NCBI GenBank assembly: GCA_030704615.1 | Contig: CM060733.1 | Coordinates: 65,100,001 to 65,164,000 of the forward strand | Length of the DNA: 64,000 nt | DNA from: Takakia lepidozioides | Lineage: Eukaryota > Streptophyta > Takakiopsida > Takakiales > Takakiaceae | Direction: 5' to 3' | Shown here: in pieces, positions 11,909 through 23,457 of the stretch | How the letters are laid out: each line of letters starts with the position of its first letter | Numbering within the stretch: the first letter of the stretch is position 1 | Program-made: the position numbers and the translations under genes | Notes under the pieces: generated by a model | What the model saw: the letters and a program-made list of their open reading frames with translations, nothing else | Database searches by the model: none | Told to the model about the DNA's origin: nothing

Positions 11909-12035
11909 CTCGGCGTGAGCCTGGTCACGTGAACGCGTGAGCGCAACTGCGCTCACGCCACGTCACCTTGCGCAAATGCCACGTCACGGGGCTCACTCCA
12001 CGTCATCACACGTGAAGGCGCGTCACCACGCGCCC
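11909..12035. repeat. Left terminal region of the 11.5-kb transposon
   Basis: Contains CGTGAGC, GCGTGAGCGC, CGCTCACGCCACGTCA, CCACGTCACGGGGCTCAC and CACGTGAAGGCGCGTCACC, a set of inverted and direct CACG/GTGAGC repeats. The same words recur inverted at 23215-23380. Terminal motif clusters of this kind often bind MULE transposases; that role is inferred. Confidence 0.65.
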
Positions 12036-12117
12036 AGAAAGAAGTGGAGTGTATTCCCGCGGATTGGCACCCTTTACCGCGGAAACAAGCTGGACGACAT
12101 AATAAAAGGCATTGAAT

Positions 12118-12480
12118 AAAGGATGGATGAATGTACAGTTGGATGATAAACAGATGGATCGGTGTGAAAAATGAATGTAGATGGATGAATGAGGGATGGA
12201 TAAGAGTAAAATGGATGAATGTATAATGGATGTTGAGCAATGACAAAAATTCATGACAGGAAGATGCATGACCAAATCTTTTGACGAATGCACCTCGTAT
12301 ATGAAATGAGTGTGGAAGGTTTGTGGGGTGGATTAAAGAGTACAGAGGATGAATGTACAATGGATGTTGTACAAAGGAAAAAATTCATGAATGGAGCACG
12401 CATGAATACAGTGTAGATGAATGCACAATGGATATGAGAAGAGTCAGGGAGGTTTGTGAGATGGATTCATACATATTGCA
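12118..12480. repeat. Subterminal ATGGATGAATG repeats
   Basis: GGATGAATG words are scattered through 12120-12440. A roughly 140-bp unit occurs twice (about 12216-12350 and 12352-12480), each copy with GGATGAATGTAYAATGGATGTTG, then AAAATTCATGA, GCATGA and AGGTTTGTGRGRTGGATT. They lie between the left terminus and the 3' end of the methyltransferase gene. Confidence 0.6.
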
Positions 12481-14936
12481 ATTTAAACGAAAGGTGATTC
12501 TGTGATTATTATTTGTTCTAAAGGAACAACTACGGTGGAGGAAGGGGATTCAACGTTTTCCAGATAATATGAAAATGAATATTAAAAGAATACAGTTCAG
12601 TCCAACTCAGAGTCAGTACAATGTATCCCCGATTCCTCTGCATCTAAGTCTAAGTATTTTAGAACACCGGATCCACGCTGGATACACCTACGGCTGGCCA
12701 CTAAAAAGTCAGGGGATAGGGACTCGGCCGCGTGAAGTGCCATTGCCTCGGCATAAACAGGAAGAAGAAAATTGGAAAGAGGGCTGTCGAAAACAGACTC
12801 GCCAGAAATGACTGTATCTCCTGAAGATCCACCGCTGCCTTTCCTGAAAGACAGCCTAAAAAGTTATTACTGTAACTTTGATGTTATCGAGAAATTGAGT
12901 ATGACTCCCAAAGAGGGTTTAGCACTTACTCACATGAAAAGTCGTTGTCGACCTGCTTATCTTCGGGATCGTCATCATTTCGAATTTGAATCCGATCAGT
13001 CTGTGTGCCTGAAGTGGAGCCAGACAAAAGGGGAGGAGCACTGTGTTGTAGAGGTCAGAATCACCCTCCATGCCAAAAAGGCTTCTTCCGCCTGCCTTGC
13101 ATGCGTGGTAAGTTGCTCCTGCACCAGACAGGAGAACATGAACAGTTTGGAGGGGGGGATTTAAGCAGATGAAACTGTTGAAAGGAAACCAATTCGGAAG
13201 GGAAAAAACAAACCTGTGGACACAGAAAGATCGACCACCCATGCAGAGCGGTGGCTGCATGACTCCAGCAGTATTTGCATGAACTCTGGTGACTTTTCCT
13301 TTGCACCTCTCCAGGGAGTGCCATCTGGTCTCTTCAGAGTCTGACTGGACTGCATGAAGTTGTACAAAATGTCATCGACATGGGTCTCATAGGGGGGTTG
13401 ACGAAACAACCTTGGTCAGAAATCTCAAAGCTGCGAATGGAGGATGGTGTCTTTGAGGTGCGAATCCTCCGCAGGCAGATCGCCTCGAACATCCTCGTCT
13501 GGCAAAGATAGCAGGTTAGTGTGGTAAACACAATCTATAGTGGAAGTGTGTACATCGGCTATTCAGAACTCTGACACAAAAAATCATGAATCGGTGATGA
13601 TCGGTGTCGATCATAACACATTCTACTAGAGTGGAGCTGCAGAGAAAATTGAAACTCATGATCAAAGCACAAGCAGAAGGGAGACGGCATACCAGCTGAC
13701 CAGGGAAACCCCCTTTCACAAGGTAGAGGCTGTTCACACAATTCCATGTGCGCAAAACTTCAAACCCTGAAGACTTGAGGTATGATGCCAATGCCGACGA
13801 CTATCATTGTCACATGACTGAAAAAGCAGAAGTGTCCCTGCATCAGAGAGGAAGTTGTTGCAGAACCCGAACACCCAACTCCAGTAGTTGTCCTCGAATT
13901 TGTTCCAGCCTGGCATCTTGCCCTTTGGAAGAACTTCTGGCACAGCCTGGCCATCCGGGATGTCGAGAATGACAATGTCGGCCGCATAAGTTTTTTGCAC
14001 ACCGCACACGAAGGTGGGACCTGTGCTCACCTGCAACAGACATGTTTTTTATAAGAACGATGGCAAGATTGTTTTCAAAGAACGAGACTGAAATACTGCC
14101 AACGAAACTTTCAGAGAAAAAGGAAAGAAACTGGAATTCTCACCAGATTGAGGAATGAGATTATATTGTCCCAGGTAGGGGATGGCACCCCAGTGTATCC
14201 TCTCTTTCGACTCTGCATCATCGAAAGCCAACCCTCATTAACAATTTTCATCTCTCCTGCGGAATCAGAACGGGAAGGGTGTGGCTTGGCATCGAACACG
14301 CACTGAAGAGTGCGGGTATATCTTCCAGCAGTAAAGTCCTGCCCACTCTCCATCTCCTTTTCATTCTCCTTCCCCTTGTCCTTTTCCTTCTCTTTGGACT
14401 TGTCTTTGTCCTTTGGCTTTGCTGGTGAGATGGCTATGACATCAACAGCCTTGTCTTTTGGTTTGCGGCCCGCCTTCTTTCCCTTCTGCGGCGTTCCCTG
14501 AGCATCAGGCTCCTTGGCAGCCAACGTTGCTATGTTTCGTTGATACTCTTCGTCAGTCAAAGGCGCCAGCATCTCAGCGTTATTGTTCAAGTATTTCATA
14601 TGTTGTTCTTGAAAGGTCGTGTGCTCAGGTGGGCAGTCAAGGTACCAGCCACAGTCTCTGAAGTGAGAAGGACTCCAGTCCTTCAATATCCCTGCAGTAT
14701 ACATGGTTGGATCGTTTGCAGGGTCCGACCACATGTCAAGATAGTCGGGAATTCCGCTCAGGTGATTTCCTTCCATAAGCACATATTTCGTGTACCTGAA
14801 AAAAAAAGATAAATCCCAACCCACAAAAGCGCTCAGTGAGTAAGATGCAAGTAGAACAGAATGAAAAAAACATAGATTGAAATGGCTCTGAGAACTGCTC
14901 CAAGGACCTTTCAGGACCACACTACTGCTCCAGATA

Positions 14937-15659
14937 TGAATGTCGTCAACGCCATTCAGAACATTCCATTCAATGATACTGTAAATACACCCCAATCCAG
15001 GTGAATGCAAATTATCGCTTAGGAATGACACAGACATAGAAGTGAATGTCGTCAACGACATTCACTAATGAAGCCAAATTAATACTTAAATGAAGCAAAA
15101 TCACAGGATGGAAATCAAAAAATCGAGTAAGGAACCCACCAGGAAAACTCAATGCACATTCATAACGAACATATCACTGAGGACCTCACAACATCACTGT
15201 ATGTGAATGGCGTCAACGCCATTCACAAAAATACCAAAAAGAAACCAATTACTTAGCTCCCAATCCATGTAAATTCAATTTGTCGCTGTTGAATAATACA
15301 GACACAGCAGTGAATGTCGTCAACGACATTCACTTTGGATTTCTCATAACAGAGCTTATCAAGCCTTCAGATTCCTCGCAAGAGGCAAAAACAATGCAGA
15401 ACAACTGAATGTCTGCATTGACATTCAGCAAAATGAAGTGAGGAACCCTCACTGTAACCTCTATGGACATTACAAAAATTTACATAACTCTGAGGACCTC
15501 TCAACAACTCCGTAGGTGAATGTCGTCAACGCCATTCAAGGACATTATCAATTCTAATCAGGGACAATATAATTGCACCCTTAGATCCTAACCAGGTGAA
15601 TTCATATACTCGCTTAAGAATGACTCAGACAAAGAAGTGAATGTCGTCAACGACATACA
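14937..15659. repeat. Seven intronic palindromes, TGAATGTCGTCAACGACATTCA type
   Basis: Seven 22-bp imperfect palindromes lie at 14937-14958, 15043-15064, 15204-15225, 15311-15332, 15406-15427, 15517-15538 and 15638-15659. Half-site: TGAATGKCGT; centre: CAAC/TTGC. Spacing is about 90-160 bp. All are inside the 944-bp intron between exons 5 and 6 of the methyltransferase gene; none is in an exon. This looks like an array of sites for a dimeric DNA-binding protein. Confidence 0.85.
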
Positions 15660-17518
15660 ATCTGGATCTAAGATTGCAATCCATATGAAGCCACATTTTT
15701 TCCCAAAAAAAATAGTAGAGTTTCAAGTATGACATTCACCTGTACACAACTCGCATCATGGCCCACTCTCCTCCAACCTGACTGTCAAAGTCGTTGGACC
15801 GTAAAATGTTACCATCTTTGGAGAACTCCCGGAAAAAACAGTATCTCCAGGTGAGACCTCTCCACTTCCTTATGTATGCCTCCAATGACATTTGGGGAGG
15901 GGAAACAATCGAAATGTTCAGGTCCTTCAAAGTCTGATCCAGCACAATGACGGCGCGCTTTTCGAGCTGCAAATAGTATATTTGTCAGAATTGCAAAAGA
16001 GATAGTCATCACATACTTGAAGAGAAGAAAACAGCATGTTCGAATACACACCTGACTCCAAAATGTAGCCTTGTGGAGCCAGTTATCAAACACCAAATCA
16101 CTGATTCCTTCCACCTTTGTGCCAGGCTGTATGGTGCTCTTTGGGAACTGATTCAAGTCATTTACTGTTTGATCTGAGTTCCATATCTCCAGCCACCTTA
16201 TTTTTGTTTGTGGGTCGACCATCGATATGGCCAGCCGGTGCAATTTCTCCTGCTGCATCTCCGGATGCACATGCTTGTCATAGTGTGTTTTGATCTGCTG
16301 AAGGAACTCAGGACCAAGTCCAGGATCTACTATTCTAAGCTGCTTTCCGAAGGCTGACATCAATTTGGTTCTTCGCATTTCAAACTCCTTCTTTATTGCA
16401 GCTTCCACACCCTTTGATGTCCTTAGTTCTTCTGGTGTAGTGCGGTAATATTCGGATTTTCCCTTCTCAGCTGCCTCTGCCAGTTCTTGCTGCATTCATT
16501 CAAGTAGTATTAGCTACAAACATGTATTCGAAAAGTAAACAGAGTACAGACTCGGGCTTACCGCATACATGTACTCCAGAAACGCCTCTCGTGTCAAAGA
16601 ATACCAAGTGCCTGCAGCTCTTCCTGTTTCGCACTTCTTGATGATATTGGGTGGTAGTACTGTCCGAAAATCATCCAGCTTCATCAGACCAATCCTCTGA
16701 ATTCGGAATAGTGTGTGAACCAAGCTTGTTGTCACATGCGATTTCTCTGTCGATCTGCAAAAACATTGGAAACATTGCATTCTTTAACACTGTTTTTTGA
16801 GAATTAATAAGACACTACAGAGGGAATGAATCTCCTGGATGACTTACTTGTTCACGTCGTGCATAGCTGTAAGAAGCCTAGCGATGTCGTTTCCAGGATC
16901 CAAAACCATTGCCTCCACAGCAACATGCTTGTCTTTGTCTTTTGAATGGTGTTTCTGAATGTATCCCATCCATGCAGCAATCGGTGGTTGCCGTCCCAGA
17001 CGTAGAACATGTGGTTGCAGAATTGCTGGGTGTGCTTTCCCATCATGAGGCCCAGCTCGAACTCCTCATTGGCATTTTTCCAGCACTCATCCCAGTTATC
17101 ACTGATCTCTGGAGACACTAATGTGCTTTTCCCATTTATATCCGTCAGTGACACATAAAAAACTTGTGCACCAAGTCTATATCCATGCACAAAATCACTC
17201 TCCAATTTTGTTATGTCATGGGAAAGAGGTGGACGCACAACAGGCATTGATATCATCCGGCATAGAGGTATGTCCAGACGCCCTCCAGATACGAGCATGT
17301 CCCTTATAACCTCCTGAGAGTTTACCTTCTGGAATGACATGAGTTCTTTCACCTTGTCAAGGTAGTGCACTTCGGATTCATCTGCTTCATCTGTATTCTC
17401 TGAGCTTTTTGCGGACTCGTCCCCATCTCCAGATCCTTTCCCCTCTGATCCTGTAGGCTTCGACCTCACAGTTTTCTGCATGATGCCATTCAGTTCTGAC
17501 TGAGTGATTTGCAAATAG

Positions 17519-18019
17519 TGAATGGCGGTAACGACCATCACTCTGTCTCAAAGAAACTCACCATGAATGGTGTGAAAGAATTCAGCACAATCTACACAAG
17601 CAAAGCTGATACTGCCGTATTCAAAACAAAAGCGAGAGCGATAGCGAACGGCGTTAACGACAATCACAACAGATAACGACCTGCCGGATCGGTGTTGTGT
17701 AATGACATACATGTGCAACTGATTGGCGGCAACGACATTCAGTGTAGTTTAGGGCGGATAGTAAGTGCAGACTCTCTCTTCAAACACATAGGTACATAAA
17801 TGTCATGAGGAGAATCGAATGGCGTTAACGACGCTCGCAATTCAGTAGTTCCTGCTAAAGAAGGGAAGAGGAAGGACTCCTTGAAAGGCAATCAGACAGA
17901 CTGTATGATCTGAACACCAGTGAATGACTGTACCGATAGTCACCAACTCATTGTGCTGTAAACCCTTCGCAGAGGAGTAGAAAGCAAATCACCTTTGTGA
18001 TTGTCGGTAGCGACAATCC
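17519..18019. repeat. Six more palindromes in intron 1 of the same gene
   Basis: Related but more diverged 22-mers occur at 17519-17540, 17645-17666, 17720-17741, 17817-17838, 17921-17942 and 17998-18019, with forms such as GAATGGCGTTAACGACGCTC and GATTGTCGGTAGCGACAATC. Half-sites vary together so that the dyad symmetry is largely kept. All lie in the 614-bp first intron of the methyltransferase gene, close to its 5' end. Confidence 0.8.
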
Positions 18020-18485
18020 CTGTCTGGGACATTCCACTCAATCTCTACGCATATCTTCAACAATGAAATGTAAGTTAGATAAAACTTACTGGCACCTTCT
18101 TAGGTTTTGAAATTTGATCCCCTTCTGCAGCTTTCCTCTTCCCTCTCACATCTGCTGGAATTTCTGTCTGCGCTAGGGTTTCTTGACCTTCTCCCGGTTC
18201 GGCGTTCCGCGTGCTTCCACCTTCTTCAGTGTCCCTGCGAATCATCTCTGCCTCCACAGGCTGGCGCACTCTTATCGCCGACTGTGTCACAGCCGCTGCC
18301 TCAGTCTCCGTTTGCTCTTGTGAATCAGTCTCCGCGTTCACCTGCTGCCTTGGCCCTGTGTTCTCCAACAAACGACGCCTCGTCATTTTCTCTCTTGCTC
18401 TGCGTCTCTCTCTAAGGGAAGTAAAATAAAGAGACTTTCTTCTCTTTCGTATTCTAGAAGGAACCCTCTCCAGCTTGACTACCAC

Positions 18486-19241
18486 TCTCCCTCTAAGCGC
18501 GAAAAGCAGAAAAACGCAGTGACTCCCGATTTCTTGCGGGATTGCCTGCGTTCTTGCGTGCCTCTAGAAGCATCGGATTCCCTCCCGCGTGACCGTTACA
18601 CATAGTCGTTCCCTTATTAGTGCACATGCCAGCAATTGGTGTACAGCTGTTCGTATTCAGTTATGGATGTCTGACGTGTGTCGCCCAAAAAAAACGGCGT
18701 GTTCTTTATTAGAACGGTTTCAATATTTAAAAATAACAGCGAATCCAAGAAATCTTGGCGCACAGTCTTAGACAAATATATGTAAATGAACGAGAGTTTG
18801 ATGACAAATTTTGGGATATTATACACGGTCATCCTTGTTAGCCAACCCCACGTTCGTTTCACATTTTGAACTTTCCAGGTGCGCATGAACATTGGTAGTA
18901 GTATAAAGATACATTTACTTAATCTGCAATCCCATTCTCAGATCCTGTGGCATGCTTCCAGGAAGTCGGCTTTGTTGTTGGGTTTATTGATGAGGTTCTG
19001 GTTAACGGTTTTACACTTGCCGACACTGCACCTAGGGATACTCTGACCACTGGGCCCACAAGAAAAGTAATTAAAATGGACGGCTGCATATCTGGAAAGA
19101 ATAACATAATATGCACAGTCGTTATCTGAGCTTCCTCCGCCATATTCTCTGCTCATTCTTCAACTGTGTTCTGGAGACAGCAGTAAACCGATTTACACTA
19201 GATCTGCGATAGCAAGGTACAAACGTACGCTAGGAAGGAAG
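18486..19241. promoter_or_regulatory. Shared intergenic region between the two divergent transposon genes
   Basis: This 756-bp stretch separates the two start regions and has no coding signal, so it should hold both promoters. It is AT-rich in the middle. A TATAAA lies at about 18902-18907 on the plus strand, 340 bp upstream of the transposase start. A second AT-rich block lies near 18770-18790. No palindrome of the intronic type is present here. Confidence 0.5.
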
Positions 19242-22200
19242 ATGGCTTCCTCTGAAGCGGAGTTCTTCTCTGACGACAAACCAGTGCCGTTCTCCTAGGA
19301 AGTCCTTGACAATGGATTTGCAATTGTTCTGGAACATGTCTTGGCTACCCGTTTTCAGCTGCAGAATGGCTCCATCTTTTTGGAGAAAGAGGTGTACGAT
19401 CTTAAAGGGAAGTTGGTGAAATATTCTTTCCAAAACCGTGATGAGACGGCTCATATCAGCCAGTGGAGAGTGCGTCCTGGTCGATACAGAGTACTTGGAG
19501 AGCCTCGGCGAAAGTCCCTTGGGTCATATGTGACGCCCGGGACTGCTGCTTCGGTCGTTGAAGACAAGAGGGAGGTGGTGGTGAAAAAAGAACAGACATC
19601 CTCCACTCCAATCGTTGAGCTTTCGGATTCTTCCGATGATGACATAAGTGAAATTCCAAATCCAGTCCTTCCTACTGTGGTTGGAGAAGCTGATGAAGAA
19701 GAGATTTGTAGTGTCATTCCAAAATTGCGGGCGATGGGAGGAATGGCTGGATTCAAAAGTGAGTTGCGGGGAATTGATTGGGAATCTTTGAAGCAGGTGC
19801 CTGTGAAGTTCTTGCCGGAGACTTTTGATGGCGATATCCTATTCGAGCTGCCTCCTCCTCCGCGAGTTGGAGGTGTAACAATCATGATGCATGGAATGGA
19901 CAAGAAACACGACGGGCACCCGTGGTGCAGAACAAAAACATCCAATATTCAGAATGATGACAAGCTTGTTTTCAGGAAGACAGTTTGCAATGGACACCTT
20001 AGGTGTGATAATTTGAATTGCAGACACTTTCTTCAGTCTGGGGTTCATAATCAAAGCGAATGGGAGGGTCTGGCGGAAAATCCATTTCAGCCTGGGACTG
20101 CCCCTCCACCGGCAAACACTTTCGTCTGCAAATTCTGCAAACTTGTGCCATCCTGTTTGGCGCTCTGCGGAGCAAGAATGTACTATGTTGTCCACCGTTT
20201 GAATACAATGACGAGAGCTTGTGTGCATTTTGGATTCCATAACCATCCTGTCTCGAAGGGGGATTACAGGGAGAGTGTTGAGACAGTATCGAGGTTGATC
20301 AAACAGGAGTTCGGGAGAAACCCATCCGCAACAACATCTGCAATTGCTCTTGGCGCAAGCAAGTCCTTCTTGGAAAGCCATATTTTGAGTGAAGGAGATT
20401 CTGTGGGGACTAAACTTGACGGTGCAGCATTGGACCTGGTCATGGATCATTTCTCCACTTTAAGTTCACCTAACATTCGGCATCAGATCAATGCATTGAG
20501 AATGGGCTCTGGGATCAGAGGCTACATAGACAATATTTTGGAATTGAAACGAGTGAGCAAGTACGATTACATCCAGGACAATGTATTCCCAGGTCAAGGT
20601 GCCATCAAAGTTTTTCTTTTCAAAATGTCGACTGTTGGGGAGGGCAGTGGGGTTAGCCTCGTGAAGCGGATGCAGAAGACTGGGGACTTGCAGAACTGTT
20701 TTCTTATGTTTGATCATGTGAAACGAGTGAAGGATTGGACGACAATGGCTTGTCATGTCTACGATCCAGTGTACCAACGAGTTATGACAATTGCAGTTTG
20801 TGACATGCAATCCGAGGATACGGAATCCCAGAAGCTCATGTGGAATTCCCTGATACGTGTCATGGGCTGCCATGGGCTGCCATCTCCAAATTTCGCAGGT
20901 TTCATGGCGGATAGTGCTCAAGCAAATTTCAATGCTGTTCGTATTGTCTTCGGATCGGGCGACCCAAAAGTGCCTATGCCAGGAAGAGAGCGTACATGTC
21001 TATTCCATTGGACACAATCTCTGGAAAAACATACAAAGTCGGACATCAAACCAGAGATGCAGACTCAGCACCGTAAATTGTGCAAAGAGTACAAAGATGC
21101 TAGAACAATGAAGGAGGCGGACACTTTGTTCCAGACAATTCGTGCCTGGTGGTTCTCTTCTGGAGCTGCATCACTTGAGAGTATGAGAGCATTGGAAGAT
21201 TGGCTGGCATTTTGGCACTTCCGGTATAGACAGTGGGGAGCAGCCATGACAATGGTACGAGGCTTCTATTTCATGCTTTATTCATACATTTGCTTTCCAT
21301 ATTTTTGACTCATTGCTTTCTTTATGTTGTTTCCTGTGCACTGTTCTGAAGTGTGGTTATCCTCTTTGCAGAACATGTCCATTGAGGAAATGGCGGACAT
21401 GCCATCTTGCAATTTGGCAGAAACTGTGCACAACGCATGGTTGCAGCAGTCTGGGAAACGAGGTCGGGATTTGTATGTGGCAACAACAGATGATTTGATA
21501 CGTGCCTTGCAACAACAAACCCGATACCGTGATTTCTTACGAGGTGGGGTTGGTGGCAAGGGTCCGGACAAATGGGAGTTGATGTTGCGTGCTGCAAACA
21601 GATCTGGGGATCCAATCAAGATAGCACGGGCGGTGAGCATGTATGCCCAGGGAACGCCACTTGTTTCTAGAGTTCCACATCTTGAAGGGGAGGAGAGATT
21701 CGGCTCCTGTAAGAGGAAATTGAACACTCCACCTGGTTCGGATTCAGATTCCCACAGGGCAGACCGTGATAACTTCTCGAAGCCTCGTGTTCCCCTGCAT
21801 GACAGCTCCATGTCCGGAACCTCCATTGTGGAGGAACCTCCAACACGACGGCAAGCTCCAGCATCAAACAGTGCCACTGAAATGGTGCAGGAGAGAAACA
21901 ACCCCCTTGATGTGCTTGAGTCCGCATGCCCCGACCACGTTTGGCACATAGAACGCACAAGTGTAGGGTCTCGTGTGAAATGTACAGCGATCAGGGCAAC
22001 TAATTTCGAGAAGTGCACTTCATCTATATCCAGAGGTGGTGCCCGAACTCCTGCTCCGACTTTCACGGGCTTGATGCGTCCATACGGTCAACCAGAAGCC
22101 AAGAACCACAAGTTCTGGTTCTGCGCAGATGATTGTGCCAGATGTGTGCATGGAACTGTGCGTCCTTCCGTAGTGATGAAGCCAATTCCTCCAACCGTTT

Positions 22201-22706
22201 GGCCCGTGAAGGTGGGAACACATCTCAGCTTTCAGGAGATTGAAATGCTGGAGGAGGCAGGTTTTTCCCTTGCGAGACAACCCCAACTCCATGCATGTGC
22301 TACTACTTCTGCGTCCTCCCGGGTCCCCCCGGCAAATCCTGACTTGTGGCCAACCAAACGAGATGGAAAGCTCGTTCGGCGTTTCCCTCCAACCGCTGAA
22401 CACTTTGGCAAAGTGGAGTCCGCAAGAATGCTCCAAGCTCGTGTTGGAAGCACCACGGAAGTACCCGATCCAGGATATGGTCGGGTATTCACAATCATCA
22501 CTTCCACATCTGCTGTTCATGACAGGACCTACGACATCACGGTTTCCAATTTCCCCAATTGCACATGTCCTGATTTTGTGAATATGCTATCAACTAGTTT
22601 GGGCAAGAGAGGTAAATTCATACCCTGCAAACATTTGTATTTCATATTTTTGAGGAGGATGGTTTGCGATCCCAAACGTGACAACTTCATTCACCAGCCA
22701 CTATGA
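19242..22706 (+). pseudogene. MULE-like transposase with SWIM zinc finger, one early stop
   Basis: Two exons: 19242-21254 and 21372-22706 (117-bp GT-AG intron). The likely ATG at 19242 is followed by 17 codons and an in-frame TAG at 19296-19298; after that the frame is open to 22706. Order of parts: acidic N-terminus; a Cys/His-rich block around KKHDGHPWC, CNGHLRCDNLNCRHF, C-x2-CK...C-x3-CGARMYYV and ACVHFGFHNHP (zinc-binding, GCM/FLYWCH-like at best); then a DDE-like core with LMFDHVKR, AVCDMQSED, NFAGFMADSAQANF and RTCLFHWTQSL; after the intron an AETVHNAW segment; and a C-terminal SWIM motif CTCPDF...CKHLYFIFLRRM. SWIM plus the C-x2-H after the second Asp is typical of MULE transposases. 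The intron position is conserved in the copy at 30.7-33.7 kb. It should cut and join the element's ends in the nucleus. Confidence 0.8.
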
Positions 22707-23214
22707 GTTTCAACGAGGTCGATACTCTTTTGCAGCGGGATACAACACATGGGTAGCATGAACTATGTAATGTGGTATGTGGATGACCATGATTTGAAAT
22801 GTGTAATTCACATCAATTCGTCGGCTGTGCAATGATATGGCCTCCAACTATACGGAGTCAGCTCTGAGTGACAACTTTTAGGTAGTGCACATTTGTCATT
22901 GCACCGTTCGAAGTCTACATGTCTTGCTGTCGCTATGCACTACAATCATCTTTTGAAGATGATCCTAACTCTCATTGTTATTTGAGGAGGGAGGAAGGTC
23001 TTCCCGTGGCAGCCTTTATGGCGCACACTTTGTGAGGATATTTTGTCGTCCTCATAATTGTAAAAGTGAAACAAGCATTTGTAATTGCACAATGTTGGAT
23101 GCTGCAATTGTAGGCCTCAATACTCGTCTTGATTCTATTTAGGCAAGATTCCCTGCATTAATTCCACGGTCATAGGACCATCCACGGTTATAGGCGGCGC
23201 ATGTTAATGGTGAC
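22707..23214. other. 3' flank of the transposase gene
   Basis: Non-coding sequence between the transposase stop codon and the GCTCACG-rich right terminus. No palindrome array of the kind found in the methyltransferase introns is visible. Confidence 0.4.
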
Positions 23215-23381
23215 GTGGCAGATGACGGACAGTGCCATGTCATCATTTACCGCCACATCAGCATGCTGACATGACGCTCACGCCACGTCAGCGTGTGTGC
23301 AGGCTCACGCCACGTCACTCCTGCGTGAGCGTACGCTCGCGCGCTCACGCGCAACGCTCACGCCATTGCGTCGTTGGTGGT
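23215..23381. repeat. Right terminal region of the 11.5-kb transposon
   Basis: Contains GCTCACGCCACGTCA twice (about 23276-23290 and 23304-23318), CTGCGTGAGCG, CGCGCGCTCACGCGCAAC and CGCTCACGCC. These are the inverted counterparts of the motifs at 11909-12035. The outermost 19 bp (about 23363-23381) do not match the left end, so the true edge may be slightly further in. Confidence 0.65.
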
Positions 23382-23457
23382 GGCACATGGGATGCTTGAC
23401 ACCGCCACTTGAGGAGGTTCATAGTGTAGAATGGTTGTGTCAACGATGCCTTGGACA
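23382..23457 (+). pseudogene. Second half of the interrupted PHD finger
   Basis: Reads WHMGCLTPPLEE followed by VEWLCQRC and a stop at 23455-23457. These are the H-x2-C and W-x-C-x2-C ligands of a PHD finger. They complete the finger started at 11830-11908, so both pieces were one retrotransposon gene before the 11.5-kb insertion. Nothing recognisable follows in 23458-24120. Confidence 0.75.

Larger units (their letters stand above)
12597..18485 (-). pseudogene. ParB-like and beta-class DNA methyltransferase fusion gene, lightly degraded
   Basis: Clean splice sites define exons at 18485-18090, 17475-16848, 16754-16562, 16489-16052, 15966-15740, 14795-14144, 14030-13701, 13498-13214, 13118 to about 12931, and about 12843-12597. 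The N-terminus is basic, then acidic. Exon 2 reads as a ParB-like domain: LDIPLCRMISMPVVRPP and FYVWDGNHRL, followed in another frame by AAWMGYIQ. Exon 7 has the methyltransferase motif IV region, ADIVILDIPDG, and later GTLLLFQS. Exons 8-9 give motif I after motif IV, DLSVSTG|ATYHACKAGGRSLFGMEGD, the order typical of beta-class N6-A/N4-C enzymes. The usual DPPY is DIPD, so activity is doubtful. Lesions: a one-base loss near 16978, a frameshift near 13790-13815, two in-frame TGAs (13425-13427 and 13416-13418) and probably one frameshift in exon 9. The last exon carries NFLLPVYAEAMALHAAE, a module shared with the copies at 28.1, 40.9 and 42.4 kb. Confidence 0.75.
11909..23381. mobile_element. 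Complete MULE-like transposon with divergent transposase and ParB-methyltransferase genes
   Basis: The element interrupts the PHD-finger sequence of an LTR retrotransposon. Diverged copies of the target, GGCACCAGGGATGC (11895-11908) and GGCACATGGGATGC (23382-23395), flank it; the exact boundaries are uncertain by about 20 bp. Both ends are rich in CGTGAGCG/CGCTCACG and GCTCACGCCACGTCA motifs in inverted orientation. Inside, a methyltransferase gene runs left (18485 to 12597) and a transposase gene runs right (19242 to 22706), sharing a 756-bp intergenic region. Each gene ends toward a terminus. Other family members nearby end in GCTCATG repeats, so the GCTCACG ends here look like a variant of the same plan. 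Confidence 0.75.

Noticed and set aside
14937-15659. CRISPR array
   Set aside because: Regularly spaced palindromes superficially resemble one, but this is intron sequence in a eukaryote. Spacers vary from about 80 to 160 bp, repeats are imperfect, and no cas genes exist.
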